From Billgrantia endophytica (GTDB lineage Bacteria > Pseudomonadota > Gammaproteobacteria > Pseudomonadales > Halomonadaceae): a stretch of DNA of 64,000 bases. A program made the position numbers and the translations under genes. The stretch lies in NCBI RefSeq assembly GCF_002879615.1, contig NZ_PNRF01000037.1, positions 62,001 through 126,000 on the forward strand. The letters run 5' to 3'. Under the pieces are notes generated by a model. That model ran no database searches. It was not told where the DNA came from and worked only from the letters and a program-made list of their open reading frames with translations. Of the stretch, positions 8,768 through 18,985 are shown piece after piece; positions within the stretch are counted from its first letter, which is position 1, and the number at the start of each line of letters is the position of its first letter.

Positions 8768-9033
8768 CGATCGATATGCCCCAGGTCGCGCCCGGGGTCG
8801 AGCCGGTCGCGAACCTTCTGCTTGATCTGCTTGCTGTCGGGAAAACCGCCATCGCGCTTGCGCTCCCAGATCGAGTCATCGTCGAAGAAGATCTCGAAAT
8901 AGCCGCCATGGGACGGGACCAACGCCACCTCCTCCAGGTCTTCGCCGAAGGTGGAGAGCAGTTCCTGGGCGTACCAGGCGCTGCGCAGAAGCCACTGGCA
9001 CTGGGTGCAGTAATGGATACGGATACGTGACAT
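8764..9033 (-). CDS. SelT/SelW/SelH (Rdx) family thioredoxin-fold protein
   Basis: Small 89-residue cytosolic protein with the Rdx-family opening RIHYCTQCQWLLR (Cys9 and Cys12 as CxxC), then AQELLSTF, and the SGGxFEI-like segment HGGYFEIFFDDD, then a WERKRDGGFPDSK tail. Families of this type are selenoprotein W homologues in which selenocysteine may replace the first cysteine; here it is an ordinary TGC-coded cysteine. The redox partner is unknown. It heads a two-gene unit with the EamA permease (four-base overlap). Divergent from the MFS permease gene at 9090 across a 56-base gap. Confidence 0.9.
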   Translation of the reverse strand: MSRIRIHYCTQCQWLLRSAWYAQELLSTFGEDLEEVALVPSHGGYFEIFFDDDSIWERKRDGGFPDSKQIKQKVRDRLDPGRDLGHIDR

Positions 9034-9089
9034 GTCGGCCTTCCTGTCGCAACAATGAACTCCCGGATGATACCAGCCCAGGAGTTCTC

Positions 9090-10406
9090 ATGGCCGAACG
9101 CGAGATCAGCCAGTCACGCCTGTACGAGTGGTTGACCGGCGATGAGGACAGCCGGATGTGCAGGGACATCCCCGACGAGGCGTGTGACGAGCAGCCACGC
9201 AATTTCTTCCTCCACCTGCTCGCCTCGCTGGGCAACAAGCTGGCCGACGAGCTCTCCAGCGCCCGCCTGGTGCTGCCTTGGCTGATGGGGGTGATCGGCG
9301 CGCCACTCTGGATGGTGGGCCTGCTGGTGCCGATCCGCGAATCGGGCGCCCTGCTGCCGCAGCTGTTCGTGGCGGGCCTCATCCGTCTCAAGCCCGAGCG
9401 CAAGTGGGCATGGGCGGCCGGCGGGGCGCTGCAGGCCCTGGCGGCCGCGGCGCTGGCCCTGCTCGCCCTGTTCGGCAGCGGTGGTACCGGCGGCGGCCTG
9501 GTACTGTTCGTCCTGGTGCTGCTGTCGCTGGCGAGGGGGCTCTCGTCGATCGCGACCAAGGATGTGCTGGGCAAGACCATCGCCAAGCGCCGCCGCGGCA
9601 CCCTGATGGGCTGGAGCGGCAGTGTGGCCGGTGCCGTGACGTTGGCGGCGGGGGGCGTATTGATGCTGTTCGAGGACCGCCCGGGAGAGCTGGCACTGGC
9701 CGTGTTGCTGGGCGTGGCCGCGCTGGGATGGACCCTGAATGCCCTGTGCGCCGCTCGAATCACCGAAAGCCCGGGTGCCGTGGAAGGCGGCGAGAATGCC
9801 TGGGACAGCATCAAGCTGGGGCTTCGCCTGCTGCGGGACGACCGCAGTTTCCTGCATTTCAATGTGTCACGCGCCCTGCTGCTCGCCAGCGCCCTGGCAC
9901 TGCCCTATGTCGCGCTGCTGGGGCAGCAGCAGAGCGGCACGGAACTGGGCGGGCTGGGCATACTGATCGTGGTGTCCGGGGTTGCCGGCATGGTGGCAAG
10001 CCCCGTCTGGGGCAAGCGGGCCGATGCCTCCAGTCGCACCGTCATGCGCGACACCGGCCTGGGCGCGGCCGTCTGCTGCCTGCTCGGCGCCACCTTCGCC
10101 TGGCTGTCGGGTGACTGGACGGCCACGGTGTGGCCCTACGCCCTGGTCTACGCCCTGCTGGTGGTCGTGCACGCCGGGGTCCGCCTGGGCCGCAAGACCT
10201 ATCTCGTCGACATGGCAGGACAGGACAAGCGTGCGCTCTACGTTGCGCTCTCCAATACGATAACCGGTGTATTGATGCTGCTGGTGGGCGGCCTGGTCGG
10301 CGCCCTCGCCCAGTGGCTGGGGACCGCCTGGCTGCTGCTGGTCCTGGCCGCAATGGGCCTGGCGGCAGCGGCCAGTGCCACCCGGTTGCCGGAAGTGGAA
10401 CGGTAG
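9090..10406 (+). CDS. MFS transporter
   Basis: Membrane protein of 438 residues with about 12 hydrophobic helices. The first helix begins near LVLPWLMGVIGAPLWMVG, a charged loop KTIAKRRRGTLMGW lies in the middle, and the last helix is AQWLGTAWLLLVLAAMGLA. A 70-residue hydrophilic N-terminus comes before the first helix. The substrate is not predictable. The ATG at 9090 sits six bases after CCAGGAG, a better site than the earlier in-frame starts. Monocistronic by spacing, since 206 bases separate it from the next plus-strand gene. Confidence 0.82.
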   Translation: MAEREISQSRLYEWLTGDEDSRMCRDIPDEACDEQPRNFFLHLLASLGNKLADELSSARLVLPWLMGVIGAPLWMVGLLVPIRESGALLPQLFVAGLIRLKPERKWAWAAGGALQALAAAALALLALFGSGGTGGGLVLFVLVLLSLARGLSSIATKDVLGKTIAKRRRGTLMGWSGSVAGAVTLAAGGVLMLFEDRPGELALAVLLGVAALGWTLNALCAARITESPGAVEGGENAWDSIKLGLRLLRDDRSFLHFNVSRALLLASALALPYVALLGQQQSGTELGGLGILIVVSGVAGMVASPVWGKRADASSRTVMRDTGLGAAVCCLLGATFAWLSGDWTATVWPYALVYALLVVVHAGVRLGRKTYLVDMAGQDKRALYVALSNTITGVLMLLVGGLVGALAQWLGTAWLLLVLAAMGLAAAASATRLPEVER

Positions 10407-10465
10407 GCGTTCGTTCCCACCGCCAACGAAGCGATGGCTGACCACAAAAAAAGCTCGCACAGGGC

Positions 10466-10494
10466 TTGCTCTCCTCCTCTCCTGGATATATATA
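10466..10494 (+). promoter_or_regulatory. candidate sigma-70 promoter before the PA3496-like gene
   Basis: TTGCTC (10466-10471), a 17-base spacer and TATATA (10489-10494) fit a vegetative promoter. It would give a leader of about 110 bases before the small gene at 10613. Confidence 0.4.
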
Positions 10495-10612
10495 GCCGTC
10501 AGGTGCCGGCTATCGGCACCATGGCGCTTCAGGTCCGTCGCTTCGGACGCGAAGCGAACAGTGATGCGTCGATCGCCAAAGCGGTCGGCACCGGGCCATG
10601 GGAGGACGTCGC

Positions 10613-10828
10613 ATGAGCCATGAACCCCAAGTCAGCGATTCTCACGATGAAGAACAGGACTTCCTCGAAGCCGTCAATGACGACGATTATACTCGCCCCC
10701 GTCCTGGCAGCCGTGCCGAATCACTGCGCGCCCGTCGCCGTGTGGAAGCACTGCTGGAAGATCGGCGCCTGAAACGCGCCATCGAGGACGACTGGATGCT
10801 TCTCGACGAGGAAGAAGAGGAAGAGTAG
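10613..10828 (+). CDS. small acidic PA3496-family protein (putative envelope integrity protein)
   Basis: 71-residue cytosolic protein with an acidic N-terminus, a basic central helix ESLRARRRVEALLEDRRLKR and a long acidic tail ending in six glutamates. This layout resembles the small 'PA3496 family' known from Pseudomonas and relatives, where the name carries only a tentative envelope role. The ATG at 10613 has GGGAGGAC eight bases upstream. It lies 109 bases before ettA on the same strand and could share its transcript. The role is unknown. Confidence 0.7.
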   Translation: MSHEPQVSDSHDEEQDFLEAVNDDDYTRPRPGSRAESLRARRRVEALLEDRRLKRAIEDDWMLLDEEEEEE

Positions 10829-10937
10829 GTATCGCAAGGCCGGCCCCGGGGTGCTGCAGTCCGGCGCGACGCTGGCCTTTACCCTGTCCGGCCACTATCA
10901 TCGTGGCCACTGAAACCCCTTAACCCAGTGGAATTCC

Positions 10938-12599
<1,662 letters not shown>

Positions 12600-12624
12600 C
12601 GGTCGCCCGCTACGCCAGACCAAC

Positions 12625-12650
12625 GAGGCCCCGCCATTCGGCGGGGCCTC
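12625..12650. terminator. terminator hairpin between converging ettA and the DUF1328 gene
   Basis: GAGGCCCCGCC (12625-12635) and GGCGGGGCCTC (12640-12650) form a perfect 11-bp stem with an ATTC loop, 26 bases after the ettA stop. There is no T-run on either side, but its place between converging genes suggests a two-way terminator. Confidence 0.6.
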
Positions 12651-12690
12651 GTGCCATCGGGGCTTGTCCCCGGTTTGGTTGATGCGTCCG

Positions 12691-12849
12691 TCATGGTCGC
12701 CTGCCGGTGACCAGCGAGACAATGAACAACACCAGGAACAGGAAGAACAGTATCTGGGCAATCGTGGTGGCAGCACCGGCGATGCCGCTAAAGCCCAGAA
12801 CCCCAGCGATAATGGCAATGATCAGGAACAACATTGCGTTGCCGAGCAT
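12691..12849 (-). CDS. DUF1328 (YtjA-type) small membrane protein
   Basis: 52-residue protein with two hydrophobic helices ([16 protein letters not shown] and [18 protein letters not shown]) separated by a SGIAGAAT turn, the standard DUF1328/YtjA shape. The function is not known. The family is often found near stress genes and is thought to sit in the inner membrane. The ATG at 12849 follows GGAGGTCTGTT, a strong ribosome binding site. It is separated from lpxL by 159 bases and probably has its own promoter. Confidence 0.88.
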   Translation of the reverse strand: MLGNAMLFLIIAIIAGVLGFSGIAGAATTIAQILFFLFLVLFIVSLVTGRRP

Positions 12850-13008
12850 AACAGACCTCCTTGACTGTCGTGGACGCGGTAGCGTCGAAATCCCTATCAG
12901 GGTACTTCCCAGCCTTGCGTGAGCTGAACGAATCGTCAAGTTACTGCCTGTGTACCGTTGTATCTCGCCGCTCGAGACCCTCTCGGCGTGCCTGGCGTCC
13001 GGTCGGCA

Positions 13009-13923
13009 TCAATACAGCCCGGATTCGCCCTCGGGGCGCGTCTTGAAGCGGCGGTGCAGCCAGAGATACTGCTCGGGGTGTTTTCGAATGGCCGTCTCGA
13101 TGAAGGCATTGACGCGAGCGGCATCGGCCACCTCATCATGGCTGGGAAAGTCCTCGAGAGGAGGGTGGCATTCGATGGTGTAGGTGCGGTTATCCGGGTT
13201 TCGATGAAACATCAGCGGTACTACCGGTGCACCGGTCATGCGCGCGATCTTGGCCGTCAGGCGGATGGATGCGGCCTCGACGCCGAAGAGGGGGGCGAAC
13301 ACGCTGACATCGCGCCCGAAATCCTGGTCCGGCGAATACCAGACGATATGTCCGGCCTTGAGCCGGCGCACCACGCCACGTAGATCATGGCGATCGATGG
13401 CCTGACCGAATATCCGGCTGCGTGCACGGGTCATGAAGCGCTCGAAGAGCGGGTTGTTGTGAGGCCGATAGACCACGTCGGCTGGCGTGAAGAGCGAATG
13501 CAGCGCACCACCCAGGTCCAGGGTGGAAAAATGGATACCCACCACCAGTACACCCTGACCACGAGCCCGGGCGGCGGCCAAGTGATGCAGCCCCTTGTAG
13601 CTGACCCGGTGGCGCAGATGCCGGGGGTCGCGACACCAGCCGGTCGCCGTCTCGAGAATACCGATGCCATTGGCGATGAAGGTATCGCGGACGAGCCGTC
13701 CGCGCCGTTCTTCGTCGAGCTCCGGAAAACAGAGGCGCAGGTTGGTGTCGACGATATGCCGGCGCCACGGCACCAGCCACAGGGCCAGCAGGCCAATGCC
13801 CTTGCCGATCGCCAGCTTCAGCCGCCACGGTAGCCAGGCTCCCGCCTTCATGCTGCCGATGGCCAGCCAGGCCGGCCAGTATCGGGGATGCGCGAAGGAG
13901 GCAGGCCAGTTACGCTTGGACAT
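13009..13923 (-). CDS. lpxL: lipid A biosynthesis (late) acyltransferase
   Basis: Inner-membrane enzyme that adds a secondary acyl chain (lauroyl or palmitoleoyl in E. coli) from acyl-ACP to Kdo2-lipid IVA. The 304-residue protein has an N-terminal membrane anchor, the catalytic HX4D motif HFSTLD (His131-Asp136), then VYRPHNNPLFE and WYSPDQDFGRDVSVFAPLFG. This is the LpxL/HtrB order. It could equally be the LpxP or LpxM paralogue; the WYSPDQDFG and RPHNNP stretches favour LpxL/LpxP. The ATG at 13923 gives the family start. Next on the same strand, 63 bases away, is alr's stop. Confidence 0.9.
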   Translation of the reverse strand: MSKRNWPASFAHPRYWPAWLAIGSMKAGAWLPWRLKLAIGKGIGLLALWLVPWRRHIVDTNLRLCFPELDEERRGRLVRDTFIANGIGILETATGWCRDPRHLRHRVSYKGLHHLAAARARGQGVLVVGIHFSTLDLGGALHSLFTPADVVYRPHNNPLFERFMTRARSRIFGQAIDRHDLRGVVRRLKAGHIVWYSPDQDFGRDVSVFAPLFGVEAASIRLTAKIARMTGAPVVPLMFHRNPDNRTYTIECHPPLEDFPSHDEVADAARVNAFIETAIRKHPEQYLWLHRRFKTRPEGESGLY

Positions 13924-13986
13924 ACGGGTTCCATTCAGTCGTCTATGTGGCAGTGGCCAGCCGAGTCGGGTCAGCCTGGCACCGGT

Positions 13987-15105
13987 TCAAGACCGCTCAT
14001 GATAGCGCCTGGGCACTCGCGGCAGCACGCCGGTCAGCAGGGTATAGCTGATGGCACCGCAATACCGGGCCACCTCGTCCACCGACAGCACCTCGCCGTT
14101 CGAGGCGTTACCCCATAGCACCACCTCGGTCCCGGTGCCGGCCTCGGGCAGCTCCGTGATATCCACGGTCAGCATATCCATGGATACCTTGCCGGCGAGC
14201 GATACGCGCTGGCCGGCCACCAGGACCGGAGTGCCATCCACGGCATGGCGATCATAGCCATCCCCATAGCCGCACGCCACGACACCGATACGCGAAGGGC
14301 GTGGCGCCCGCCAGCGCCCGGCATAGCCCACCGGTTCCCCTGCCGCCAGCTCCTGTACGGCAATGATCCGTGAGCGCAGCGTCATGACCGGTCGCAAGCG
14401 CCGGCTTGCCTCGCTGGGGGCTTCCAGGGGATCGCTGCCGTAGAGCATGACGCCGGGGCGCACCCAGGCGCCATGGGCCTCGGGCCGGGCCAGGGTGGCA
14501 GGTGAGTTGGCCAGGCACAGTGGCGCGCCAAGGTGCTCGGCCAGTGCCCGCAGGCGTGACATCTGCTGATGGAAATACTGGCCATCGAGCGCATCGGCGG
14601 TCGCGAAGTGGCTCATGAGATGCAGGGCGGCGGCGCACTCGGAAGCCACGGCGAGACGCTGCCAGACAGTCACGGCTTCCTCTGGTGAAAAGCCCAGTCG
14701 GTGCATGCCGGAATCCACCTTCAGCCATACCGGAATCGGCCGGGTCGGACGATAGGCCAACAGCGCCGCCACCTGCCATTCGCTGTGCACGGCCATCCAC
14801 AGGCCCAGGGCATCGACACGCTCCAGTTCGGAAGCCTCGAATATCCCCTCCAGCAACACGATGGGCGCCTTCACCCCGCCCCGGCGCAGCGACTCGGCCT
14901 CCTCGAGGCAGGCCACGGCGAATGCCGGAGGCCGGCTGTCGGCGGGCAAGGCCTCCAGTGCCCTGGCGCAGGCCACGGCGCCATGACCATAGGCATCGGC
15001 CTTGATTACCGCCACCGCCTGGCTGGCTGGCGCCAGTTCGCGGGCGAGCCGGTAGTTGTGACGCAGGGCATCGAGATCGATATCGGCGACCAGCGGCCTG
15101 GCCAT
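13987..15105 (-). CDS. alr: alanine racemase
   Basis: PLP enzyme making D-alanine for peptidoglycan. The 372-residue product carries the cofactor lysine in AVIKADAYGHG (Lys35) and the second catalytic base in GEPVGYAGRWRAP (Tyr261), with the C-terminal beta domain VSLAGKVSMDMLTVDI. It ends in the usual ISYTLLTGVLPRVPRRY. The length and motifs are normal. The ATG at 15105 follows GAGGA. It could be either a biosynthetic Alr or a catabolic DadX; no DadA gene is beside it, which favours Alr. Confidence 0.96.
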   Translation of the reverse strand: MARPLVADIDLDALRHNYRLARELAPASQAVAVIKADAYGHGAVACARALEALPADSRPPAFAVACLEEAESLRRGGVKAPIVLLEGIFEASELERVDALGLWMAVHSEWQVAALLAYRPTRPIPVWLKVDSGMHRLGFSPEEAVTVWQRLAVASECAAALHLMSHFATADALDGQYFHQQMSRLRALAEHLGAPLCLANSPATLARPEAHGAWVRPGVMLYGSDPLEAPSEASRRLRPVMTLRSRIIAVQELAAGEPVGYAGRWRAPRPSRIGVVACGYGDGYDRHAVDGTPVLVAGQRVSLAGKVSMDMLTVDITELPEAGTGTEVVLWGNASNGEVLSVDEVARYCGAISYTLLTGVLPRVPRRYHERS

Positions 15106-15208
15106 GGCATCCTCCTCGGAAGGTACACGCTCGAGCGACCACCGGTCTTCCGGTGGCTTTACGTCGTGGCTTGTCTGAAACGCGTTGCGTGCGAAGAAAG
15201 AAACAGTG

Positions 15209-16660
15209 TCAGGAAGGTGCCACGGGTCGCTCGCCGATGTTCATGACGGCATCGTCACTGGTCTCGTCAGGCAGCTCCAGAGAAACCGCGCCCTCTTCGG
15301 TCAGCCAGTCGTTGATGGCCCGGATGGATTCCGGACCCAGCAGGCCCGTCTGCTGCTGAAGCTGCAGCAGGCCCAGCACATAGTCGTAGCGCGCTTCCGC
15401 ATGGTCGGCAACGGCGTTGAAGAGGTTCTGCTCGGCATTGAGCACATCGACGATATTGCGCGTCCCCACTTCGTAGCCGGAACGTGTCGCTTCCAGGGCG
15501 CTCTGGTTGGAGACGATGGCTTGACGGCGCGCCTCGACGGTTTCCACATCATTGTTGATCTGGGTGAACAGCGAGCGAACCTGCTGGATGGTATCGCGCC
15601 GCTGCGCCTCGAAGTCATACTGGCTGACCTCCAGCGCGAAACCACTCTGGCGCACCTGCGCCTGGGTCGAGCCGCCGGTGTAGAGCGGAACGCTGGCCCG
15701 TACCCCAACCTGGCTCTCGGAGTTGTAGGTGCCACCGGAGCGGTCGGTATCGGACCAGCCATAGTTGGCGAATGCCGCCACGACGGGCCGCTGGCCGGCC
15801 CGGGACACTTCCAGCGTGCTTCGGGCCACTTCGATGCCCGCCTCGGCCATGCGCACCATGGGGCTGTTGTCCATGGCGAGCCGAACCCAGTCCTCGCGAC
15901 TCACCGGCTCGGGCGGCACGATGGGTATCTCGTCATCCAATGCCGCGATGCTGTCGTAGCGGTGCCCCGTCAAGCGTTCCAGCGCCTCGAACCTGACCTG
16001 CATCGCACTCTCGGCGGCGATGCGCTGGGCCCGGGCCAGGTCATAGGAGGCCTGTGCCTCGTGCACGTCGGTGATGGCGATCAGCCCCACCTCGAAGCGC
16101 TCACGAGCCTGTTCCAGTTGGCGGCTGATCGCGATCTCCTGCGCTTGCCGGGCGCCCAGCACATCATGGGCACGCAATATCTCGAAGTAGGCGTCGGCCA
16201 CGGCGAAAAGCAGCTGTTGCTCGGATACCGCCAATGACAGGGCATCACGATCGATCTCCCGCTCGGCCCGGGCCAGTTGGGCACGCCGGGTCGGGTCATA
16301 GAGAGCCTGCTCCGCCTCCAGGCTCAAGCCGACGCTGTTGATCGTGTCGTCGTTCTCGATGATTGGACCGGGAGCCAGGGCTGGGTCCCGCTGTGTCTGT
16401 CCAGGGCTCGAATAGACGCGGGAATGGCTGACATTGCCACCTGCCGAAATCTGGGGCAGCAGCGTGCCGCGTTGGATATCCCGCCCCGCTTCGGTGACCT
16501 GGAAGCCGGCACGGGCAGACGCCAGGTCGGCATCGTTTTCCAGGGCGTCCTGGGCAATGGTCCAAAGATCGGCACCGTGCACGGAGCCGGCCAGAGAAAG
16601 CCCCGCCAGCGCGCTGATCCAGCGTAGACGGAAACAAAGAGACAAGGCTGGTCGAGACAT
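15209..16660 (-). CDS. tolC: TolC family outer membrane channel
   Basis: Outer-membrane efflux duct of 483 residues with a signal peptide (RLRWISALAGLSLAGSVHGA), then two OEP repeats. Repeat 1 contains the VGLSLEAEQALYDPTRRAQLARAE stretch, repeat 2 the VGVRASVPLYTGGSTQAQVRQS stretch. Both are classic TolC strand-helix transitions. The C-terminal half includes VGTRNIVDVLNAEQNLFNAVADHAEARYDYVLGLLQL. It would act with MFP/RND or type I secretion partners encoded elsewhere. The ATG at 16660 places the signal peptide at the N-terminus. In many relatives mutS follows rpoS; here tolC does. Confidence 0.93.
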   Translation of the reverse strand: MSRPALSLCFRLRWISALAGLSLAGSVHGADLWTIAQDALENDADLASARAGFQVTEAGRDIQRGTLLPQISAGGNVSHSRVYSSPGQTQRDPALAPGPIIENDDTINSVGLSLEAEQALYDPTRRAQLARAEREIDRDALSLAVSEQQLLFAVADAYFEILRAHDVLGARQAQEIAISRQLEQARERFEVGLIAITDVHEAQASYDLARAQRIAAESAMQVRFEALERLTGHRYDSIAALDDEIPIVPPEPVSREDWVRLAMDNSPMVRMAEAGIEVARSTLEVSRAGQRPVVAAFANYGWSDTDRSGGTYNSESQVGVRASVPLYTGGSTQAQVRQSGFALEVSQYDFEAQRRDTIQQVRSLFTQINNDVETVEARRQAIVSNQSALEATRSGYEVGTRNIVDVLNAEQNLFNAVADHAEARYDYVLGLLQLQQQTGLLGPESIRAINDWLTEEGAVSLELPDETSDDAVMNIGERPVAPS

Positions 16661-16740
16661 GTTCTGCTGATTTCCTTGGCGCCTGGCGAGGCTCGTTGAT
16701 TCGTTTGTCGCACCAGTTCTATCACACCAGCATGCACGAA

Positions 16741-16793
16741 ATGTGCAGCTGGCACGGCGTTCCAGGCCAGCTGCACATCCCGGCAAGGCCGGG
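16741..16793 (-). terminator. tandem hairpins after rpoS
   Basis: Just past the rpoS stop on the minus strand are CCCGGC-CTT-GCCGGG (16779-16793), and then a perfect 13-bp inverted repeat, ATGTGCAGCTGGC (16741-16753) with GCCAGCTGCACAT (16766-16778). Two adjacent strong stems suggest termination or 3'-end protection of rpoS mRNA; no long T-run follows. Confidence 0.5.
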
Positions 16794-16797
16794 GGTT

Positions 16798-17778
16798 CTA
16801 TTCGAAGATGGAATCCATCGACAGGCCCTGCTTTTCCAGTACCCGGCGCAGCTTCTTGAGCGCCTCGACCTGAATCTGACGCACCCGTTCGCGCGTCAGC
16901 CCGATCTCGTCGCCGACTTCTTCCAGCGTGGCGGCCTCGTGCCCTCGCAGGCCGAAGCGGCGGATCACCACTTCCGTCTGTTTCTCGGTCAACTCCGCCA
17001 GCCAGTCGTCCACGTGCTGCTTGACATCGACATCGACCAGCGACGACTCGGGCCCCTGGTCGTTGTCGTCGGCCAGGGTTTCGATGAGCGGCTTGTCGCT
17101 CTCGCCCCCCATGGGATAATCGACCGACGAGACCCGTTCGTTGAGGCCCATCATCTTCTTGACCGATGCCACCGGCTTGTCGAGATAGTCGGCGATCTCT
17201 TCGGCGGTGGCTTCATGATCCAGTTTCTGGGTCAGTTCACGGGCCGCCCGCAGGTAGATGTTGAGCTCCTTGACCACATGGATGGGCAAGCGGATGGTGC
17301 GCGTCTGGTTCATCAGCGCCCGTTCGATCGTCTGGCGGATCCACCAGGTGGCATAGGTGGAGAAGCGGAAACCGCGCTCGGGGTCGAACTTCTCCACGGC
17401 ACGGATCAGGCCGAGGTTGCCCTCTTCGATGAGATCGAGCAGGGTCAGCCCTCGATTGAGATAGCGACGGGCGATCTTGACCACCAGTCGCAGGTTGGAC
17501 TCGATCATCCGTGATCGGCCGGCGGGGTCGCCCTTTTGAGCAAGGCGGCCGTAGAAGACCTCCTCCTCGGGCGTCAGTAAGGGAGAAAAGCCGATCTCGT
17601 TGAGATAGATCTGAGTGGCGTCGAGACTGTGATGGTAGTGTTTATCCTCACGGCTCAGCGCCTTCTCGAATGCTTCCTCGTCATTGGCTGAACTCTCCTC
17701 GTCGGCCTCGACCTCTTCCTCGGCCTCGGTGACTTCCTCGAGATTCACGTCCTGAAGGTCCTGTTCAAGCATGCTCAT
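16798..17778 (-). CDS. rpoS: RNA polymerase sigma factor RpoS
   Basis: Stationary-phase and general-stress sigma-70 factor, 326 residues. Region 1.2 is [20 protein letters not shown], region 2 contains [28 protein letters not shown] and the -10 recognition helix [17 protein letters not shown]. Region 3 has [10 protein letters not shown], and region 4.2 is [20 protein letters not shown]. The acidic N-terminus is rich in glutamate and aspartate (residues 8-38). Two close ATGs (17778 and 17772) are possible. It follows nlpD in the same direction across 130 bases, as in other gammaproteobacteria where the main rpoS promoter lies inside nlpD. Confidence 0.98.
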   Translation of the reverse strand: MSMLEQDLQDVNLEEVTEAEEEVEADEESSANDEEAFEKALSREDKHYHHSLDATQIYLNEIGFSPLLTPEEEVFYGRLAQKGDPAGRSRMIESNLRLVVKIARRYLNRGLTLLDLIEEGNLGLIRAVEKFDPERGFRFSTYATWWIRQTIERALMNQTRTIRLPIHVVKELNIYLRAARELTQKLDHEATAEEIADYLDKPVASVKKMMGLNERVSSVDYPMGGESDKPLIETLADDNDQGPESSLVDVDVKQHVDDWLAELTEKQTEVVIRRFGLRGHEAATLEEVGDEIGLTRERVRQIQVEALKKLRRVLEKQGLSMDSIFE

Positions 17779-17908
17779 CGGTTGCTACCCCGTTTTTTTC
17801 GTCCTTAAAGGTGCCGGTAAACACCTGGCATCGTCATTCGGCACGCGCTGTTATTATTGTGACCCCCGCTGCCATTACGAATGACGAAACATTCCGCAGA
17901 TGGCTCAG

Positions 17909-18985
17909 TTATCGCTCCGGTAGATAGTTCAAGGGGTCCTGAGGCTGGCCATCCTTGCGCACCTCGAAATGCAACCTGACGGTTTCGGCGTCGCTATCGC
18001 CCATGGTAGCGATCACTTCACCCGCCTCGACCACATCGTTCTCCGTCACGCGGAGGCTGTCGTTGTGGGCGTAGGCGCTCAGATACTGGTCGTTGTGCTT
18101 GAGCAGAATGAGATTGCCGTAGCCTCTCACGCCACTGCCCGCGTAGACCACGATACCAGGTCCGGCTGCCTTGACAGGTTGCCCCTTTTGTCCGGCGATA
18201 TCAATGCCGGCGGTGATGCTTCCACCTTCGCCAAAACGGCCAACCAGTTCGCCATCGACAGGCCACTGCCAGGCGACCTCGTCCACGGGGGTGTAGGTTC
18301 GACCATCGCGCTCGGGTTCGCGTTCCGGAGCACCTGCCACTTCGGTGCCGGCATCCGGCTCGGGCTCAGCGACGGGCTCGGGCTCGGGCTCGATGGCGGG
18401 CTCGGGTGTCACTGCCAGCTCGGGCTGTACGTCGGGTTCCGGCTCACTGGGTGGCCCGGGCTGTCGTTCGGGCTCACGCTCCACCGCCGCCTCGGCCCCG
18501 GCGACTTGCTCGGCGCTCATCATGGCCGACTCACTGGGCCCTGCCCGTTCGGGATCCAGTGGTTCAGCCGTCAGGCGTCGACTGCGCTCGATGGCTTCAT
18601 CGTCCGGCAGCAGCCAGTCGCTGTCGCCGGCCTCGGCCATGCCGCCGCCCAGCGCGGTGGCCGTTGCCACCTCGGAACCAGCCGCGTCACGGCTCTCGGC
18701 GGGCCGGGAGGGTGCCGCGGCATCGTCACCCAGCCTCAACTGCTGACCCGGCTGGATACTGTAGGGTGGGCTGATCCGGTTGAGCCGGGCCAGGTCCCGA
18801 TAATCCATTTCATGGCGCCAGGCGATACCATAGAGCGTATCGCCCGCCTCCACGGTGTACTGGCTGGAAGGAGTCAGTTCGCGGCTCACGGAGAGGTCAC
18901 GAACCTGAGGAGCCGAACCCTCCTGTTGAGCGGCACAGCCGGTCATCGCCAGGGCAATGGCCGACACCAGAAACAGCTTACGCAT
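17909..18985 (-). CDS. nlpD: murein hydrolase activator NlpD (lipoprotein)
   Basis: Lipoprotein with signal peptide and lipobox LAMTGC (acylated Cys17), then a LysM domain (YTVEAGDTLYGIAWRHEMDYRDLARLNRI). A long Pro/Glu/Ala linker with repeated EPEP units follows, and a C-terminal LytM/M23 domain (GIDIAGQKGQPVKAAGPG, YGNLILLKHNDQYLSAYAHN). The LytM metal ligands are not intact, as in E. coli NlpD, so it should activate amidases (AmiC-type) at the division septum rather than cut murein itself. The ATG at 18985 sits eight bases after AAGGA and overlaps the stop of the DUF368 gene; an ATG at 18994 would add three residues. Confidence 0.95.
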   Translation of the reverse strand: MRKLFLVSAIALAMTGCAAQQEGSAPQVRDLSVSRELTPSSQYTVEAGDTLYGIAWRHEMDYRDLARLNRISPPYSIQPGQQLRLGDDAAAPSRPAESRDAAGSEVATATALGGGMAEAGDSDWLLPDDEAIERSRRLTAEPLDPERAGPSESAMMSAEQVAGAEAAVEREPERQPGPPSEPEPDVQPELAVTPEPAIEPEPEPVAEPEPDAGTEVAGAPEREPERDGRTYTPVDEVAWQWPVDGELVGRFGEGGSITAGIDIAGQKGQPVKAAGPGIVVYAGSGVRGYGNLILLKHNDQYLSAYAHNDSLRVTENDVVEAGEVIATMGDSDAETVRLHFEVRKDGQPQDPLNYLPER

